64,000 nucleotides of DNA from Nocardia jejuensis NBRC 103114 (GTDB lineage: Bacteria; Actinomycetota; Actinomycetes; Mycobacteriales; Mycobacteriaceae), in NCBI RefSeq assembly GCF_001613145.1, contig NZ_BDBU01000016.1, positions 62,001-126,000 of the forward strand, read 5' to 3'. A model generated the notes under the pieces. That model worked only from the letters and a program-made list of their open reading frames with translations, searched no databases and had not been told where the DNA came from. The translations under genes were made by a program, and so were the position numbers. The first letter of the stretch is position 1. Every line of letters begins with the position of its first letter. Of the stretch, positions 43,601 through 52,698 are shown piece by piece.

Positions 43601-46600
43601 GCCGAGGACGGCGTCATGCTCGCCTACCCGAACCCCGAATCGGATACGCCGGTGGTCCCGCTCGCGGGAGCGCAACGCTGGACCCTCACCCGGACCGACG
43701 TCGGCGGCTACCGTGTCTGGGACCCGGACCGAGAACTGATCTGGCACTTCGCCCCTGAATCCGCGCTGGCCGGTCTGGACGTCGCCCTGGGCAACTACGC
43801 GATCTCCGCGATCACCGACCGCCACCAGAACCGCATCCGATTCCACTACGACGCCGACGGCAACCCGGTGGAGATCACCCACTCGGGCGGCTACCGCGTC
43901 AGCGTTGCCACCGCACACGGTCGGGTCATCGGCCTCGCGGTGCTGGACGGCGAAACGCCAACTTCCGTCCGTGGTTTCGGATACAGCGCGGGCCGACTGG
44001 TCACGGTCACGAACGGCAACGGCGGCACCACTCGTTTCACCTACGACGAGTCCGATCGCATGCTGTCCTGGGCCGACTCCAACGACAACTACATGCTCAA
44101 CACCTATGACGAACGCGGCCGCATCATCCGCCAACGCGGTTCGTCGGGGATTCTCGACTCCGAATTCGACTACCTCGATTTCGGTGACGGCACCGGCAGC
44201 GTCACGACCTACACGGATTCCCTCGGCGCGACCACCGTGAACGGTTTCGACACCGATCTGCGACTGCGCGATGTGCGCGATCCCGTCGGTGCGCGTACGC
44301 ATTACGACTACAACCGCGACCGAAACCCTCTCGTCGTCGTCGCCCCGGACGGTGCGACCACCCGATACACCTATACCGAGCAGGGCGACGTAGCGTCCAT
44401 CACGCGCCCCGACGGCGAGACGATGGAACTCGAGTATGTGTTCCGTCATCGCCCGTCCCGCATCACCGATGTCGACGGGACAGTGCGGGAACGAGAGTGG
44501 GATCAGCACGGAAATCTCTCTGCCACCACCGATCCCGCTGGAAATCGAATCGTCTTCACGCATCACGGGTGCGGTGCGGTCGCGACGATCGCCGAGCCCA
44601 ACGGCGCGATCACCCGAATCGATGTCGATGTCGCGGGCTTGCCTGTCCGGATCGTCGACCCCCTCGGGGCGGAAACACGAATCGAGCGAGACGGATTCGG
44701 CCGGCCGCTTCGCATCCTCGATCCGCTCGGCGGATCCACCCTCCACCGATGGTCCCCGACCGGACGGCTTCTCACGCGTTCGGCGGCGGACGGTTCCACC
44801 GAATCATGGGTCTACGACGGCGAAGACAACCTCCTCGCCCATACCAATGCCGCGGGCGGTGTCACCAGCTTCCGCTATGGCGCGTTCGATCTGCTCGCTG
44901 CCCGCACGGACCCGGCGGGTGCGACCACCACGTACGCCTGGGATACCGAACGCCGCCTGACGGGCGTCACCAACCCCAACGGGCAAACCTGGCATTACAG
45001 CTACGACGCGGCCGGCCGCCTGGTATCGGAAACCGACTACGCCGGTGCCACAACCACTTACACCATCGACTCCGCCGGACGGGTCGCCACGGTTACCCCC
45101 GCGACCGGCGTAACCCGTCACCACACTCACGACATCCTCGGTCGCCTCACCGCGATAGTCACCGACGCGGGGGACTGGATCCGCTACACCCACGACATCT
45201 CCGGCCGCGTTGTGAACGCGGTCAGCGGTCGCGGCGAGTCGGCCACGCACAGCCTCGAATTCGTCTACTCCCGCACCGGTGAACTCCTCTCACAACAACT
45301 CGACCACCAGTCGCCGATGCAGTTCGAGCACGACCAGCACGGCCGTCGTATTCGTCGCATCACTCCCTCCGGCGCCGAAACCCGTTGGCGCTACGACTAC
45401 ATAGGACGTCCCAGCGGTCTGACCGCCGACGGGCACGACATCGACTTCGACTACGACCCCGCCGGGCAGCTCTCCCGCTGGAGACTCGGCGATCTCGCGG
45501 TCGAGAACACCCGCGATATCGCAGGCCGCCTGGTCCGCCAGGACGTGATCGCCAACCCCGTCCGCCTCCTGAACCTGGGCCTGGACTCCACCGACCGCTC
45601 CGGTCCCCGTTCCATCCGAACCGACGAATACTCCTGGCGCCCGGACGGATACATCACCACCCACACCACCCACCACCCCGACGAGCCGCCGACCCACCGC
45701 GACTACGACCTGGACCCCCTGGGCCGAATCACCACCCTGGCCCACAACGGCACCCCCACCGAGCGCTACACCTACGACCCGCTGAGCAACATCACCAGCA
45801 GCCACACCTCGACAGCCACCCTCCCCGAACCCGCCGACGCTCAACTCGCTCCCTCGAACGACGGCACCCGCGAATACCGCGACAACCTCCTGATCCGAGA
45901 CGGCCGCACCCGCTACCACTACGACGAATCCGGCCGCCTCACCCGCAAAGTCACTACCCGCCTCTCCCGAAAACCCGACATCTGGCACTACCGCTACAAC
46001 AGCTTCGACCAGCTGACGGATATCCAAACCCCTGCGGGTCAGTGGTGGCACTACACCTATGACGCCTTTGGCCGACGTGCAGTCAAGCAACGCATAGACG
46101 CAGACGGTATTGTCCTGGAACGTTTCGACTACATCTGGGACGGCACTCACGTTGTTGAGCAAATTACCGCGACCGCAACAAATCGCTGGCACTACCGCCC
46201 TGGTACATGGATTCCTCTAACTCAAACCACCGACCAGCTGGCCATCGACCGACAATTCTTCGCTATCGTAACCAGCCTGGTTGGATCGCCAATCGAGTTG
46301 ATCGACATGGCGGAGGGAAGCACCTTTTCGTCCGCAGTCGTAGATGTGTGGGGTAAAACGACCTGGAGTGGAAATGCGACGTCACCGCTAAGATTTTCAG
46401 GACAGATTCATGATTCTGAGTCCGGGCTCCACTACAGTCTGCATCGCTACTATGATCCAGCTATCGGTAGATTTCTTACCGGTGATCCGCTGGGACTTGC
46501 GCCCTCGCCCAACCCGGGTATGTATCCCCACAACCCCATCACCTGGAGCGACCCGCTCGGATTAACTCCAGATAGTTGTAACGGAGGCTGCTCGAACGGA

Positions 46601-46999
46601 GGGAGCTGGGACGCCGCTGAAGAACCATACCTGTACCGAGGGGTTAAGTATGCTCATGATAGGAGTCCGCTCGAGTGGCAACGTGCATATGATAATGCTC
46701 AACAGGGAGTAGCTGAACCACGGTGGGGTCCGAATGCGGATCCGAACGCTCATGCGGGTGGTGAGACGGATAGCTCCTTCACATCTTGGTCGACCGATTA
46801 CGAGGACATGGCATTAATTGAGAGTCAAGATGGTGGTGGACCCGGTGTGGTGATGCGGATTCCTAATGCCGATGGTCCCGGTTATCATCGAGTTCCGGGA
46901 GTTGCCTACCCTTACTATGAATCGGAGGTCACAATCTTGGGTACCGTTCGTGGCGCTGAGGTAAGTATTAATGGGGGGCCATGGATTCGTCCGAACTGA
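40670..46999 (+). CDS. Giant Rhs/YD-repeat polymorphic toxin with ADP-ribosyltransferase-like tip
   Basis: A protein of 2109 residues from a TTG start. In order: an N-terminal WXG-like helical domain (WTG at 118-120) and helical region to about 380; a Pro/Ser/Asp/Glu-rich linker (about 390-905); an Rhs N-terminal DUF6531-like domain starting at CRDPVDVATGEF (913); many YD repeats (about 1100-1900); the Rhs core end DPLGL (1961-1965); and a 143-residue C-terminal tip. The tip has Tyr1989-Arg1990 (YRG), a TSWS motif (2038-2041) and ESE (2084-2086), which match the R-S-E triad of mono-ADP-ribosyltransferases, with an ExE Arg-specific pattern. It is probably exported by type VII secretion and toxic to competitors. 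Base composition drops at about 46080, marking the tip as a recent module. The TTG start is the weakest part of the call. Confidence 0.87.
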   Translation: MGIWDGIDNLVDIIDHSWDEGVEKVGELTDKALDAASAVADKVGADGVGEWLDDLGDQIVSATGGEVVERELGQSEDPKELIRGEPSEIDSVVQTLREMATAISSTGDALRTIDAADWTGEGADGFNAVYDKQPKLWWDSAESFTTAATELDGWSHAVVAAQASAADAIAEYKRAVAEARSKTAWWKSLSGDQQKQHGPLADTWTPIRDNARQILHDARERRDTAASQAAAKIAEATGRAPTEPPFTSKLLADATDLMDIGEAAKNSFGSGLLTGLTSMVQFIRSVNPGDTYNVTHPAQYLSAMSDLGTGLVVAVSDPKAMVDAFANDARTNPFEFAGQLTGDVLISVATGGAGSAKPVVSALDKVGDATRRVTRLADDVPTHGLPDVGSPHAPKMDSLAPNPKPDSPHAGVPENAGPGPHSSIDAAARPDSPAARPETPSRAEAPEHAQAPEPAAKPDSPDSSPPAHDSPEPSVHQSDSPDAIHNVDQSPHEAPTRSDGPESQPHNESPARPESETPPRSDVPETPPRSETPEIPPRSEISPRSDSPEAGPHADAPERAATPETRSDAGSPEAPDSRSAPENRSPEPGTRSPEPDSPQSRPHDDPNTAGPHADSAGHEAPATRATSEPDSAAPHSDSPNTHRDAETPSQRANTDPAQNGSTTPSSVHAGDTARPNPAQRAPEAPSARAPESNAPRTSDPANSRAPGRDSEGGRPNHDSPERPARNPEDHDPNSGRPHESDPDAAKPHEPDNRSGSPERDHADGDGQRTPDDTRARPNPDENSPDWSGDSRSPSDHDHSGGDRHSPGRDHSDGDQRSPDRDHSNGDRPSPDRDHADGDEHSPNRADDPQHTRAPEDDAPNGSDHEPGGETDKPEHSPDDPDAASRAHDDSGAHDSVADDGARSDREPDEVKVCRDPVDVATGEFLLPETDLSLPGVLGLVLKRRHRSDYRFGRWFGPSWSATLDMRVVVSEQGVTLIAEDGVMLAYPNPESDTPVVPLAGAQRWTLTRTDVGGYRVWDPDRELIWHFAPESALAGLDVALGNYAISAITDRHQNRIRFHYDADGNPVEITHSGGYRVSVATAHGRVIGLAVLDGETPTSVRGFGYSAGRLVTVTNGNGGTTRFTYDESDRMLSWADSNDNYMLNTYDERGRIIRQRGSSGILDSEFDYLDFGDGTGSVTTYTDSLGATTVNGFDTDLRLRDVRDPVGARTHYDYNRDRNPLVVVAPDGATTRYTYTEQGDVASITRPDGETMELEYVFRHRPSRITDVDGTVREREWDQHGNLSATTDPAGNRIVFTHHGCGAVATIAEPNGAITRIDVDVAGLPVRIVDPLGAETRIERDGFGRPLRILDPLGGSTLHRWSPTGRLLTRSAADGSTESWVYDGEDNLLAHTNAAGGVTSFRYGAFDLLAARTDPAGATTTYAWDTERRLTGVTNPNGQTWHYSYDAAGRLVSETDYAGATTTYTIDSAGRVATVTPATGVTRHHTHDILGRLTAIVTDAGDWIRYTHDISGRVVNAVSGRGESATHSLEFVYSRTGELLSQQLDHQSPMQFEHDQHGRRIRRITPSGAETRWRYDYIGRPSGLTADGHDIDFDYDPAGQLSRWRLGDLAVENTRDIAGRLVRQDVIANPVRLLNLGLDSTDRSGPRSIRTDEYSWRPDGYITTHTTHHPDEPPTHRDYDLDPLGRITTLAHNGTPTERYTYDPLSNITSSHTSTATLPEPADAQLAPSNDGTREYRDNLLIRDGRTRYHYDESGRLTRKVTTRLSRKPDIWHYRYNSFDQLTDIQTPAGQWWHYTYDAFGRRAVKQRIDADGIVLERFDYIWDGTHVVEQITATATNRWHYRPGTWIPLTQTTDQLAIDRQFFAIVTSLVGSPIELIDMAEGSTFSSAVVDVWGKTTWSGNATSPLRFSGQIHDSESGLHYSLHRYYDPAIGRFLTGDPLGLAPSPNPGMYPHNPITWSDPLGLTPDSCNGGCSNGGSWDAAEEPYLYRGVKYAHDRSPLEWQRAYDNAQQGVAEPRWGPNADPNAHAGGETDSSFTSWSTDYEDMALIESQDGGGPGVVMRIPNADGPGYHRVPGVAYPYYESEVTILGTVRGAEVSINGGPWIRPN

Positions 47000-47325
47000 T
47001 GAGGATGCTTGCAGTTTGTGTCGACGATGGGTCTATAGAGCCTGATGCAGCTGCTGGGCTTGAAGATGACGCTATCGTTCGGGTAGGTGAGATGTCGACC
47101 GTGAGCCTGCTCGGAACCTACATGCGGAGATTGCGGCGGACTGGCTCCAACCTCGAGCTTTTGGCGCAAACGGAAAGGTTGGTTGAATTTCTCCAAAGCT
47201 ACCCAGGCAAGAACATAGCTATGATCAGCGTCTACTGGGGTGCCGACAGTTATCGAGCTTTTCTTGCTGATCCGTCTTCGCTGCAAATACTATTTTGGAT
47301 GCGAATGTTGGACCGCTCGCGTTGA
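46981..47325 (+). CDS. Candidate immunity protein for the Rhs toxin
   Basis: A protein of 114 residues that overlaps the toxin's last 19 bp in another frame. It is mostly helical and acidic in its N-terminal half. No family is recognised. Its low GC content, like that of the toxin tip, and its position directly after the toxin are the usual marks of a cognate immunity gene. Confidence 0.7.
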   Translation: MDSSELMRMLAVCVDDGSIEPDAAAGLEDDAIVRVGEMSTVSLLGTYMRRLRRTGSNLELLAQTERLVEFLQSYPGKNIAMISVYWGADSYRAFLADPSSLQILFWMRMLDRSR

Positions 47326-47456
47326 ATTTTTGTACGGTCGGAGCTGTCGAGGCTTGGAGATAGGGCGGCGGATGGGCGTGATAGGTTTCAGCGGGAGTGC
47401 AGCTGGAGCGGTGTGTTGGGTGGAATACCTCGGGCCTGGGGGTGTTGGATTACGGC

Positions 47457-48401
47457 ATGACTTCTTTGCGCAAGCTTGGTGATTCTGGGCTCGAGGTGTT
47501 CCCGCTGTCGCTCGGGGGGAATGTTTTCGGGTGGACTGCTGATCGGGGGCAGTCGTTCGAGGTGCTTGATGCATATTCGGCGGCTGGGGGGAACTTTATC
47601 GATACGGCTGATTCTTATTCGGCGTTTGCGCCGGGGAACAAGGGTGGGGAGTCGGAGGGGATCATCGGGGAGTGGGTGCGGGAGCGGGGGAATCGGGGGG
47701 AGGTGGTGATCGCTACCAAGGTCAGTCAGCATCCGGAGTTTCAGGGGTTGCGGGGTGCGAATATCAAGGCGGCGGCGGAGGCTTCGTTGCGGCGGCTGGG
47801 GACCGATTACATCGATCTGTATTACACGCACTTCGACAAGCCCGAGGTGCCGGTCGGGGAGATTCTGACGGCTCTCGACGAGTTGGTGCGGGAGGGGAAG
47901 GTTCGGGCTATCGGGGCGTCGAATATTTCGGCGGAGCGGTTGGTGGAGTCGTTGGAGTTCTCCGAGCGGGAGGGGGTGGCGCGGTATGTGGCCTTGCAGC
48001 CGCACTACAACCTGGTGTCTCGGGAGACGTATGAGGGGGATTTGCAGGAAGTAGTTGCGCGGCACGGGCTTTCGGCGGTGCCGTACTACGCGCTTGCGTC
48101 GGGGTTCTTGACCGGGAAGTACCGTGCGGGTGCATCCGTGCAGAGTCCTCGGGCTGCGGGTGGGGAGAAGCTGCTTGCCAGTGAGCGCGGGCAGAAGGTG
48201 CTGGCGGCGTTGGATGAGGTGGCGCAGGCCCGGGGGGTCGAGATCGCGACGGTGGCATTGGCGTGGCTCGGGGCGCAGCCGACGGTTGCCGCGCCGATCG
48301 CTTCGGCGCGAGTGGTGGAGCAGTTGCCGGCATTGGTCGCGGCGGCGGAGTTGACGCTGACGGAGGATGAGGTCGCGAAGCTTCGGGACGCTTCGGCTTA
48401 G
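47457..48401 (+). CDS. Aldo/keto reductase
   Basis: A protein of 314 residues from the ATG at 47457. TIM-barrel family; catalytic Asp/Tyr region FIDTADSYS, Lys in VIATKVSQHP, and the strand YIDLYYTHFDKP are typical. It reduces aldehydes or ketones with NADPH. The gene is G-rich with many GGG codons compared with neighbours. Confidence 0.9.
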   Translation: MTSLRKLGDSGLEVFPLSLGGNVFGWTADRGQSFEVLDAYSAAGGNFIDTADSYSAFAPGNKGGESEGIIGEWVRERGNRGEVVIATKVSQHPEFQGLRGANIKAAAEASLRRLGTDYIDLYYTHFDKPEVPVGEILTALDELVREGKVRAIGASNISAERLVESLEFSEREGVARYVALQPHYNLVSRETYEGDLQEVVARHGLSAVPYYALASGFLTGKYRAGASVQSPRAAGGEKLLASERGQKVLAALDEVAQARGVEIATVALAWLGAQPTVAAPIASARVVEQLPALVAAAELTLTEDEVAKLRDASA

Positions 48402-48586
48402 GGCTGTTGATGTCGTTCGATCGGCCCGGGTCGCTGTGGAATTGGATCCGGGTCGATCGGATGCAGGGTGCGAAGGTCGGAATTGTCCGAGTATTTGCAG
48501 ATCAGGGGCTATTTTTCCGTTCCACGGATCCGGACATTGCGGATCCGTCCGAACCCTGTTGGGCGGCGGACGGATCCCGGGTCACG

Positions 48587-48618
48587 GTCGAAGTCAGGCG
48601 CGGTCGAAGTCAGGCGCG
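48587..48618. repeat. Two perfect 16-bp copies over the VOC gene stop
   Basis: GTCGAAGTCAGGCGCG occurs at 48587-48602 and 48603-48618. The second copy includes the real stop (TCA, 48610-48612, minus strand), and the first holds an extra stop in the same phase. Confidence 0.88.
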
Positions 48619-49062
48619 ATCGAACGCGTCCTGCAAGACCTCGAGGTCGATCTTGCTCATGCTGCGCAGAGCGGTGGTGACGGCGGTGGCCTGGCTGGGG
48701 CTGCCGCCGGACATGAAATCCATGAGCTGGGAGGGAGCCACCTGCCAGCTGAGGCCGAACTGGTCCACCAGCCAGCCGCACGGCCCCGGCTTCCCGCCTT
48801 CGGTGAGCGCGGCCCACAGCCGGTCGACCTCCTCCTGGGAGTCGACGATCAGCTGGATCGAGGCGGCATCGGTCAACGGATGCTCGGGGCCACCGTTCAT
48901 CAGTGTGATCGACTGCCCGTCCAGATCGAGGGACACGATGAAAGCCGAACCGTCCGGCATCCGGGTGACGCCGGTGACCTTGGAGTTGGGGACGATCTCG
49001 GCGTAACGGTTCGCGGCCTCTTCGGCCTTGGACTCGAACCAGAAGAAGGTGGTGACGGACAT
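48610..49062 (-). CDS. VOC-family protein, PhnB-like
   Basis: A protein of 150 residues from the ATG at 49062, preceded by AAGGAGCAC. It is a vicinal-oxygen-chelate protein like PhnB (3-demethylubiquinone methyltransferase-like), with TFFWFESKAEEAANRYAEIV and the C-terminal PCGWLVDQFGLSWQV segment. The function of this subgroup is unknown. Confidence 0.85.
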   Translation of the reverse strand: MSVTTFFWFESKAEEAANRYAEIVPNSKVTGVTRMPDGSAFIVSLDLDGQSITLMNGGPEHPLTDAASIQLIVDSQEEVDRLWAALTEGGKPGPCGWLVDQFGLSWQVAPSQLMDFMSGGSPSQATAVTTALRSMSKIDLEVLQDAFDRA

Positions 49063-49275
49063 GATGTGCTCCTTGGGTTTCCGTTGACCTGCTGTCACCT
49101 ACTGGTCGGAGCCGATTCGGCGGCTTCGACACATCTCGGAAGAAATCTCGAAACTTTTTCCAACGGGCTCCGGAGCACGCTCGTTAGTGGGCTGTAAGAA
49201 AAGCATTAGTCCAGCTCAGCACTGTAGAGATCGACGCCGAGACCCGCTCGGCACCCAGTCGATCCGGAGCCATCC

Positions 49276-49959
49276 ATGAGGCGACCCCTTGCCGCCCACG
49301 CCCTCATCGCCCTACTGCTCGCCGTACTCGCGACCGCCGCGGGCACCGTGGTAGCCCGCGCCGACGAACCCGAGCGGATGTACGGGACCCAGTACTCGCT
49401 GACCGGCTACAACTACACCGTGGTCGTCCCCCAGGTCGCCGGTGGAAAGACCGACCCGCGCCGCGAGTTCAACGACTCCATGCGCTCGGCCGCCGACAAG
49501 TTCATCGCCGAGAAGGACAACACCACCACGCTCACCGATCTCGGCAGCGAGGTCGTCTACATCGGCTCGCATGTCGTCAGCGGCAAGCTCAGCGTCGACT
49601 ACATGGCCGAGCACGGGGCACATCCGTACAACATGTTCGTCACGCACAACACCTCGCTCGATTCCGGCAAGGCTCTCGCGATCACCGATCTGTTCACCGA
49701 TCTCAGCGACGGCCTGTTCACGCTCTCCGAGCAGGCCAAGCTGCTGGTGCCCGGGACCAACGCGGGCGAGAGCTATTACAAGCCGTCCATCGAGCCCAAG
49801 GCCGAGAACTACCAGAACTGGGTGGCCACCAAGGACGGCATGCAGATCCACTTCGGCGAAATCGCTTCGCACGCAGCGGGAAACATCGTGATCACCGTGC
49901 CGTGGATCAAACTCGACCGCAGCTTGAAGCCGGAATACAAGAGCATCGGTCAGCCCTGA
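49276..49959 (+). CDS. Secreted RsiV/DUF3298-type protein, MPT64-like
   Basis: A protein of 227 residues with a cleavable signal peptide ([20 protein letters not shown] then AGTVVARA, cleavage near residue 29). The mature part has the DUF3298/RsiV fold: a central [15 protein letters not shown] helix and the C-terminal [20 protein letters not shown] strand. It resembles M. tuberculosis MPT64, a secreted antigen. The biochemical role is not known. Confidence 0.8.
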   Translation: MRRPLAAHALIALLLAVLATAAGTVVARADEPERMYGTQYSLTGYNYTVVVPQVAGGKTDPRREFNDSMRSAADKFIAEKDNTTTLTDLGSEVVYIGSHVVSGKLSVDYMAEHGAHPYNMFVTHNTSLDSGKALAITDLFTDLSDGLFTLSEQAKLLVPGTNAGESYYKPSIEPKAENYQNWVATKDGMQIHFGEIASHAAGNIVITVPWIKLDRSLKPEYKSIGQP

Positions 49960-49967
49960 CCCGGCTC

Positions 49968-50002
49968 TGAGCGCGCAGCGTGTACCCGCCGCTGCGCGCT
50001 CA
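49968..50002. terminator. Perfect 13-bp hairpin between the MPT64-like gene and nadD
   Basis: TGAGCGCGCAGCG pairs with CGCTGCGCGCTCA around a 9-nt loop, 9 bp after the stop and 31 bp before the nadD start. Confidence 0.8.
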
Positions 50003-50032
50003 GCTCGATTGCCCCCGGTAAGCTCGCTTTTC

Positions 50033-50662
50033 GTGTATACGAACGGGCGCCGGAAGCTGGGGGTGATGGGCGGTACGTTCGATCCCATCCACCACGGCCA
50101 CCTCGTCGCCGCCAGTGAAGTCGCCAACCGCTTCCTACTCGACGAAGTCATCTTCGTGCCGACCGGTGAACCGTGGCAGAAGGCCGATCGGCATGTGAGC
50201 CCGGCCGAAGACCGCTATCTGATGACGGTCATCGCCACCGCGTCCAATCCGCAGTTCTCCGTAAGCCGCACCGACGTGGACCGCGGCAAGGAGACCTACA
50301 CCGTCGACACCCTTCGTGACCTGCGGGATCTGCATCCCGACGCGGATCTGTACTTCATCACCGGTGCGGACGCGCTGGCCAGCATCCTGACATGGCAGGA
50401 TTGGTCGGAACTGTTCGAGCTGGCGAAATTCGTCGGAGTGAGCCGTCCCGGGTACGAATTGAACATCGACCACCTGGCCGACTACCTCCGTGACTATCCC
50501 GCCGACACCGTCACGACGATCGAGATCCCAGCCCTGGCGATCTCGTCCAGCGAATGCCGCCAGCGGGCCAGCGAAGGCCGGCCCGTGTGGTATCTCGTTC
50601 CTGACGGGGTCGTGCAATACATATCCAAACGGCACCTCTATGTGCCGCAGGCCCGTACTTGA
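50033..50662 (+). CDS. nadD: Nicotinate-mononucleotide adenylyltransferase
   Basis: A protein of 209 residues from the GTG at 50033. It has the nucleotidyltransferase [12 protein letters not shown] motif with (H/T)xGH, and the C-terminal [13 protein letters not shown] (ISSTxIR-type) motif. It adenylates nicotinate mononucleotide in NAD synthesis. First gene of the nadD-rsfS-gpgP-octT-degV run, in the same order as in M. tuberculosis. Confidence 0.96.
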   Translation: MYTNGRRKLGVMGGTFDPIHHGHLVAASEVANRFLLDEVIFVPTGEPWQKADRHVSPAEDRYLMTVIATASNPQFSVSRTDVDRGKETYTVDTLRDLRDLHPDADLYFITGADALASILTWQDWSELFELAKFVGVSRPGYELNIDHLADYLRDYPADTVTTIEIPALAISSSECRQRASEGRPVWYLVPDGVVQYISKRHLYVPQART

Positions 50663-50687
50663 TGAAGTGCACTAGGAAGGTGGCAGC

Positions 50688-51128
50688 GTGAGCGCATCCG
50701 TCGAAGCGTTGAAAATGGCGACAGTCGCGGCACTGGCGGCCGATGAGAAGCTGGCTTCGGAGGTGGTAGTGCTCGACGTGTCGGAGCAGCTGGTGATCAC
50801 CGACTGCTTCGTCATCGCGTCCGCGCCCAATGAGCGTCAGGTCAACGCGATCGTCGACAATGTCGAGGACAGGCTGCGCGACGCCGGGTTCAAGCCGGTT
50901 CGTCGTGAGGGCACCCGCGAGGGCCGCTGGGCGCTGCTGGACTACAACGACATCGTGATCCACATCCAGCACAACGACGAGCGCGACTTCTACGGCCTGG
51001 ACCGGCTGTGGAAGGACTGCCCACAGGTGACCGTCGAAGGCCTCGGCCAGCAGCGTGCCGAGGATTCCGCGCAGAACGAGGCCGGAGCGAACGCGGCTGG
51101 AAATGACGAGGCCGGGGCGCACGAGTGA
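50688..51128 (+). CDS. rsfS: Ribosomal silencing factor RsfS
   Basis: A protein of 146 residues with the RsfS/DUF143 pattern (VLDVSEQLVITDCFVIASAP, WALLDYNDIVIHI). It binds ribosomal protein uL14 to block subunit joining. A short acidic/Ala-rich C-terminal tail is specific to this group. The gpgP start overlaps its stop (GTGA). Confidence 0.95.
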   Translation: MSASVEALKMATVAALAADEKLASEVVVLDVSEQLVITDCFVIASAPNERQVNAIVDNVEDRLRDAGFKPVRREGTREGRWALLDYNDIVIHIQHNDERDFYGLDRLWKDCPQVTVEGLGQQRAEDSAQNEAGANAAGNDEAGAHE

Positions 51129-51784
51129 GCAAGATGGCCGGTGTACGCCGGTTGATTCTGTTGCGGCACGGGCAAACCGAATGGAACGCCACCGACCGCA
51201 TGCAAGGCCAGATCGACACCGAACTCAGCGAGGTCGGCCGCCGTCAAGCCAAGGATTGCGCACCGGACATCGCGTGCGGTGATCTGATCGCCATCGTGTC
51301 CTCGGATCTCAAGCGCGCGCACGACACGGCGCTCGCGGTGGCGGACCACGCGTCGATGTCGGTCGTCACGGACCCGCGGCTGCGCGAAACCGATCTCGGG
51401 CAGTGGGAAGGCTTGACCCACATCGAGGTCGACGCCATGAGCCCGGGCGCACGCAAAGCCTGGCGGCTCGACCCCACGTTCACCCCGCCCGGGGGTGAAT
51501 CCAAGCTGCAGGTCGGTGCTCGCGCACTCCCGGTGGTGCAGGAGCTGTTCGCCGCGCGCGAGGACTGGCCCGGTCGTACCATCGTGCTCGTTGCGCACGG
51601 CGGGTTGATCGCGGCGCTGACCGCGGCACTGCTCGAGCTTCCGGAATCGAACTGGCCGATCCTCGGTGGGCTCGCCAATACCAGCTGGGTGCAGCTGACC
51701 AGCCACGGTCCCAGCAGCGATCAGCCCGGCTGGCGTTTGGACGTGTGGAACGCACTCGCGAAGGTAGCCCCTGATGTCCTCTGA
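51125..51784 (+). CDS. gpgP: Glucosyl-3-phosphoglycerate phosphatase
   Basis: A protein of 219 residues. Histidine phosphatase fold: RHGQTEWN (catalytic His near residue 16) and a second His in [12 protein letters not shown]. Position between rsfS and octT matches M. tuberculosis gpgP (Rv2419c), which dephosphorylates glucosyl-3-phosphoglycerate in methylglucose lipopolysaccharide synthesis. Confidence 0.88.
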   Translation: MSKMAGVRRLILLRHGQTEWNATDRMQGQIDTELSEVGRRQAKDCAPDIACGDLIAIVSSDLKRAHDTALAVADHASMSVVTDPRLRETDLGQWEGLTHIEVDAMSPGARKAWRLDPTFTPPGGESKLQVGARALPVVQELFAAREDWPGRTIVLVAHGGLIAALTAALLELPESNWPILGGLANTSWVQLTSHGPSSDQPGWRLDVWNALAKVAPDVL

Positions 51785-52649
51785 CAACCCCGGCGAACGG
51801 GCCGTCTCCGACGAACAGCTGCGCCAGGCCTCCGAGGTGACGCAGGTCCGGCATCTGCCGGACGCGCTGTTCGGCGCGCCCGTGGTCGCGGAAACCGAAC
51901 CGGTGGTGGATGATTCGGCCGCGCAACGGCCGGTGCTGGTCGTCATCGCCGACTCGCTGTCCTACTTCGGGCCCAAGGGCGGACTGCCCGCGGACCATCC
52001 CCGGATCTGGCCCAATCTCGTTGCGGCCGAACTCGGTTGGGATGTCGAACTGGTGGCGCGGATCGGCTGGACCTGCCGCGATGCCTACTGGGCGCTGATC
52101 GGTGATCCACGGGTGTGGGCGGCCGTGCCGCGCGCGGGAGCCGTGGTGTTCGCGACCGGCGGCATGGATTCGCTGCCCTCGCCGCTGCCGACCGCACTGC
52201 GCGAGCTGATCCGTTATGTGCGGCCGTCTTTCGCACGTCGCCAGGTACGCACCGCGTACAACTGGCTGCAGCCGCGGCTGTCGCCGCTGGGCTTCCCGGT
52301 GGCACTGCCGCCCGCGGTGAGCGTCGACTACCTCGAGCAGTCGCGGAACTCGCTGGCGCACTTGCGGCCGGAGTTGCCGTTCATCGGCGTGCTGCCCTCG
52401 GTGCATCAGTGCGATGCGTACGCGCGCGTGCACAAGGGCCGCGAGCCGATGGTGCGAGCCGTGCGGAAGTGGGCCGACGAGCATTCGGTTCCGCTCGTCG
52501 ACCTCGGAGAAGCGGTGCGCGACAACATCTTCAACGGTCCCGCCAATCCCGACGGCATCCACTGGGGCTGGGAAGCGCACACCGCCGTCGCGCGTGCGAT
52601 GGTCAAGGTGCTGTCCGAGGCGACGGTCCGCGAGGTTCGCACTGCATGA
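51774..52649 (+). CDS. octT: Diglucosylglycerate octanoyltransferase
   Basis: A protein of 291 residues. SGNH-hydrolase-like fold with [11 protein letters not shown] (catalytic Ser) and a C-terminal [13 protein letters not shown] block (Asp-x-x-His). It matches the order and features of M. tuberculosis OctT (Rv2418c), which octanoylates diglucosylglycerate, a step of methylglucose lipopolysaccharide assembly. It overlaps gpgP by 11 bp. Confidence 0.88.
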   Translation: MSSDNPGERAVSDEQLRQASEVTQVRHLPDALFGAPVVAETEPVVDDSAAQRPVLVVIADSLSYFGPKGGLPADHPRIWPNLVAAELGWDVELVARIGWTCRDAYWALIGDPRVWAAVPRAGAVVFATGGMDSLPSPLPTALRELIRYVRPSFARRQVRTAYNWLQPRLSPLGFPVALPPAVSVDYLEQSRNSLAHLRPELPFIGVLPSVHQCDAYARVHKGREPMVRAVRKWADEHSVPLVDLGEAVRDNIFNGPANPDGIHWGWEAHTAVARAMVKVLSEATVREVRTA

Positions 52650-52675
52650 AGGACTCTCACTGCATGAAGGACTCC
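52640..52675 (+). repeat. 18-bp tandem repeat over the octT stop codon
   Basis: CACTGCATGAAGGACTC occurs at 52640-52656 and 52658-52674. TGA of the first copy is the octT stop. Confidence 0.85.
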
Positions 52676-52698
52676 GCGCGCGAAAGGTCCGCTAGTTC

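Noticed and set aside
46500..46999. Nuclease (HNH or RNase) tip on the Rhs toxin
   Set aside because: No HNH or His/Glu nuclease motif is present; the YRG, TSWS and ESE motifs in order fit an ADP-ribosyltransferase better.
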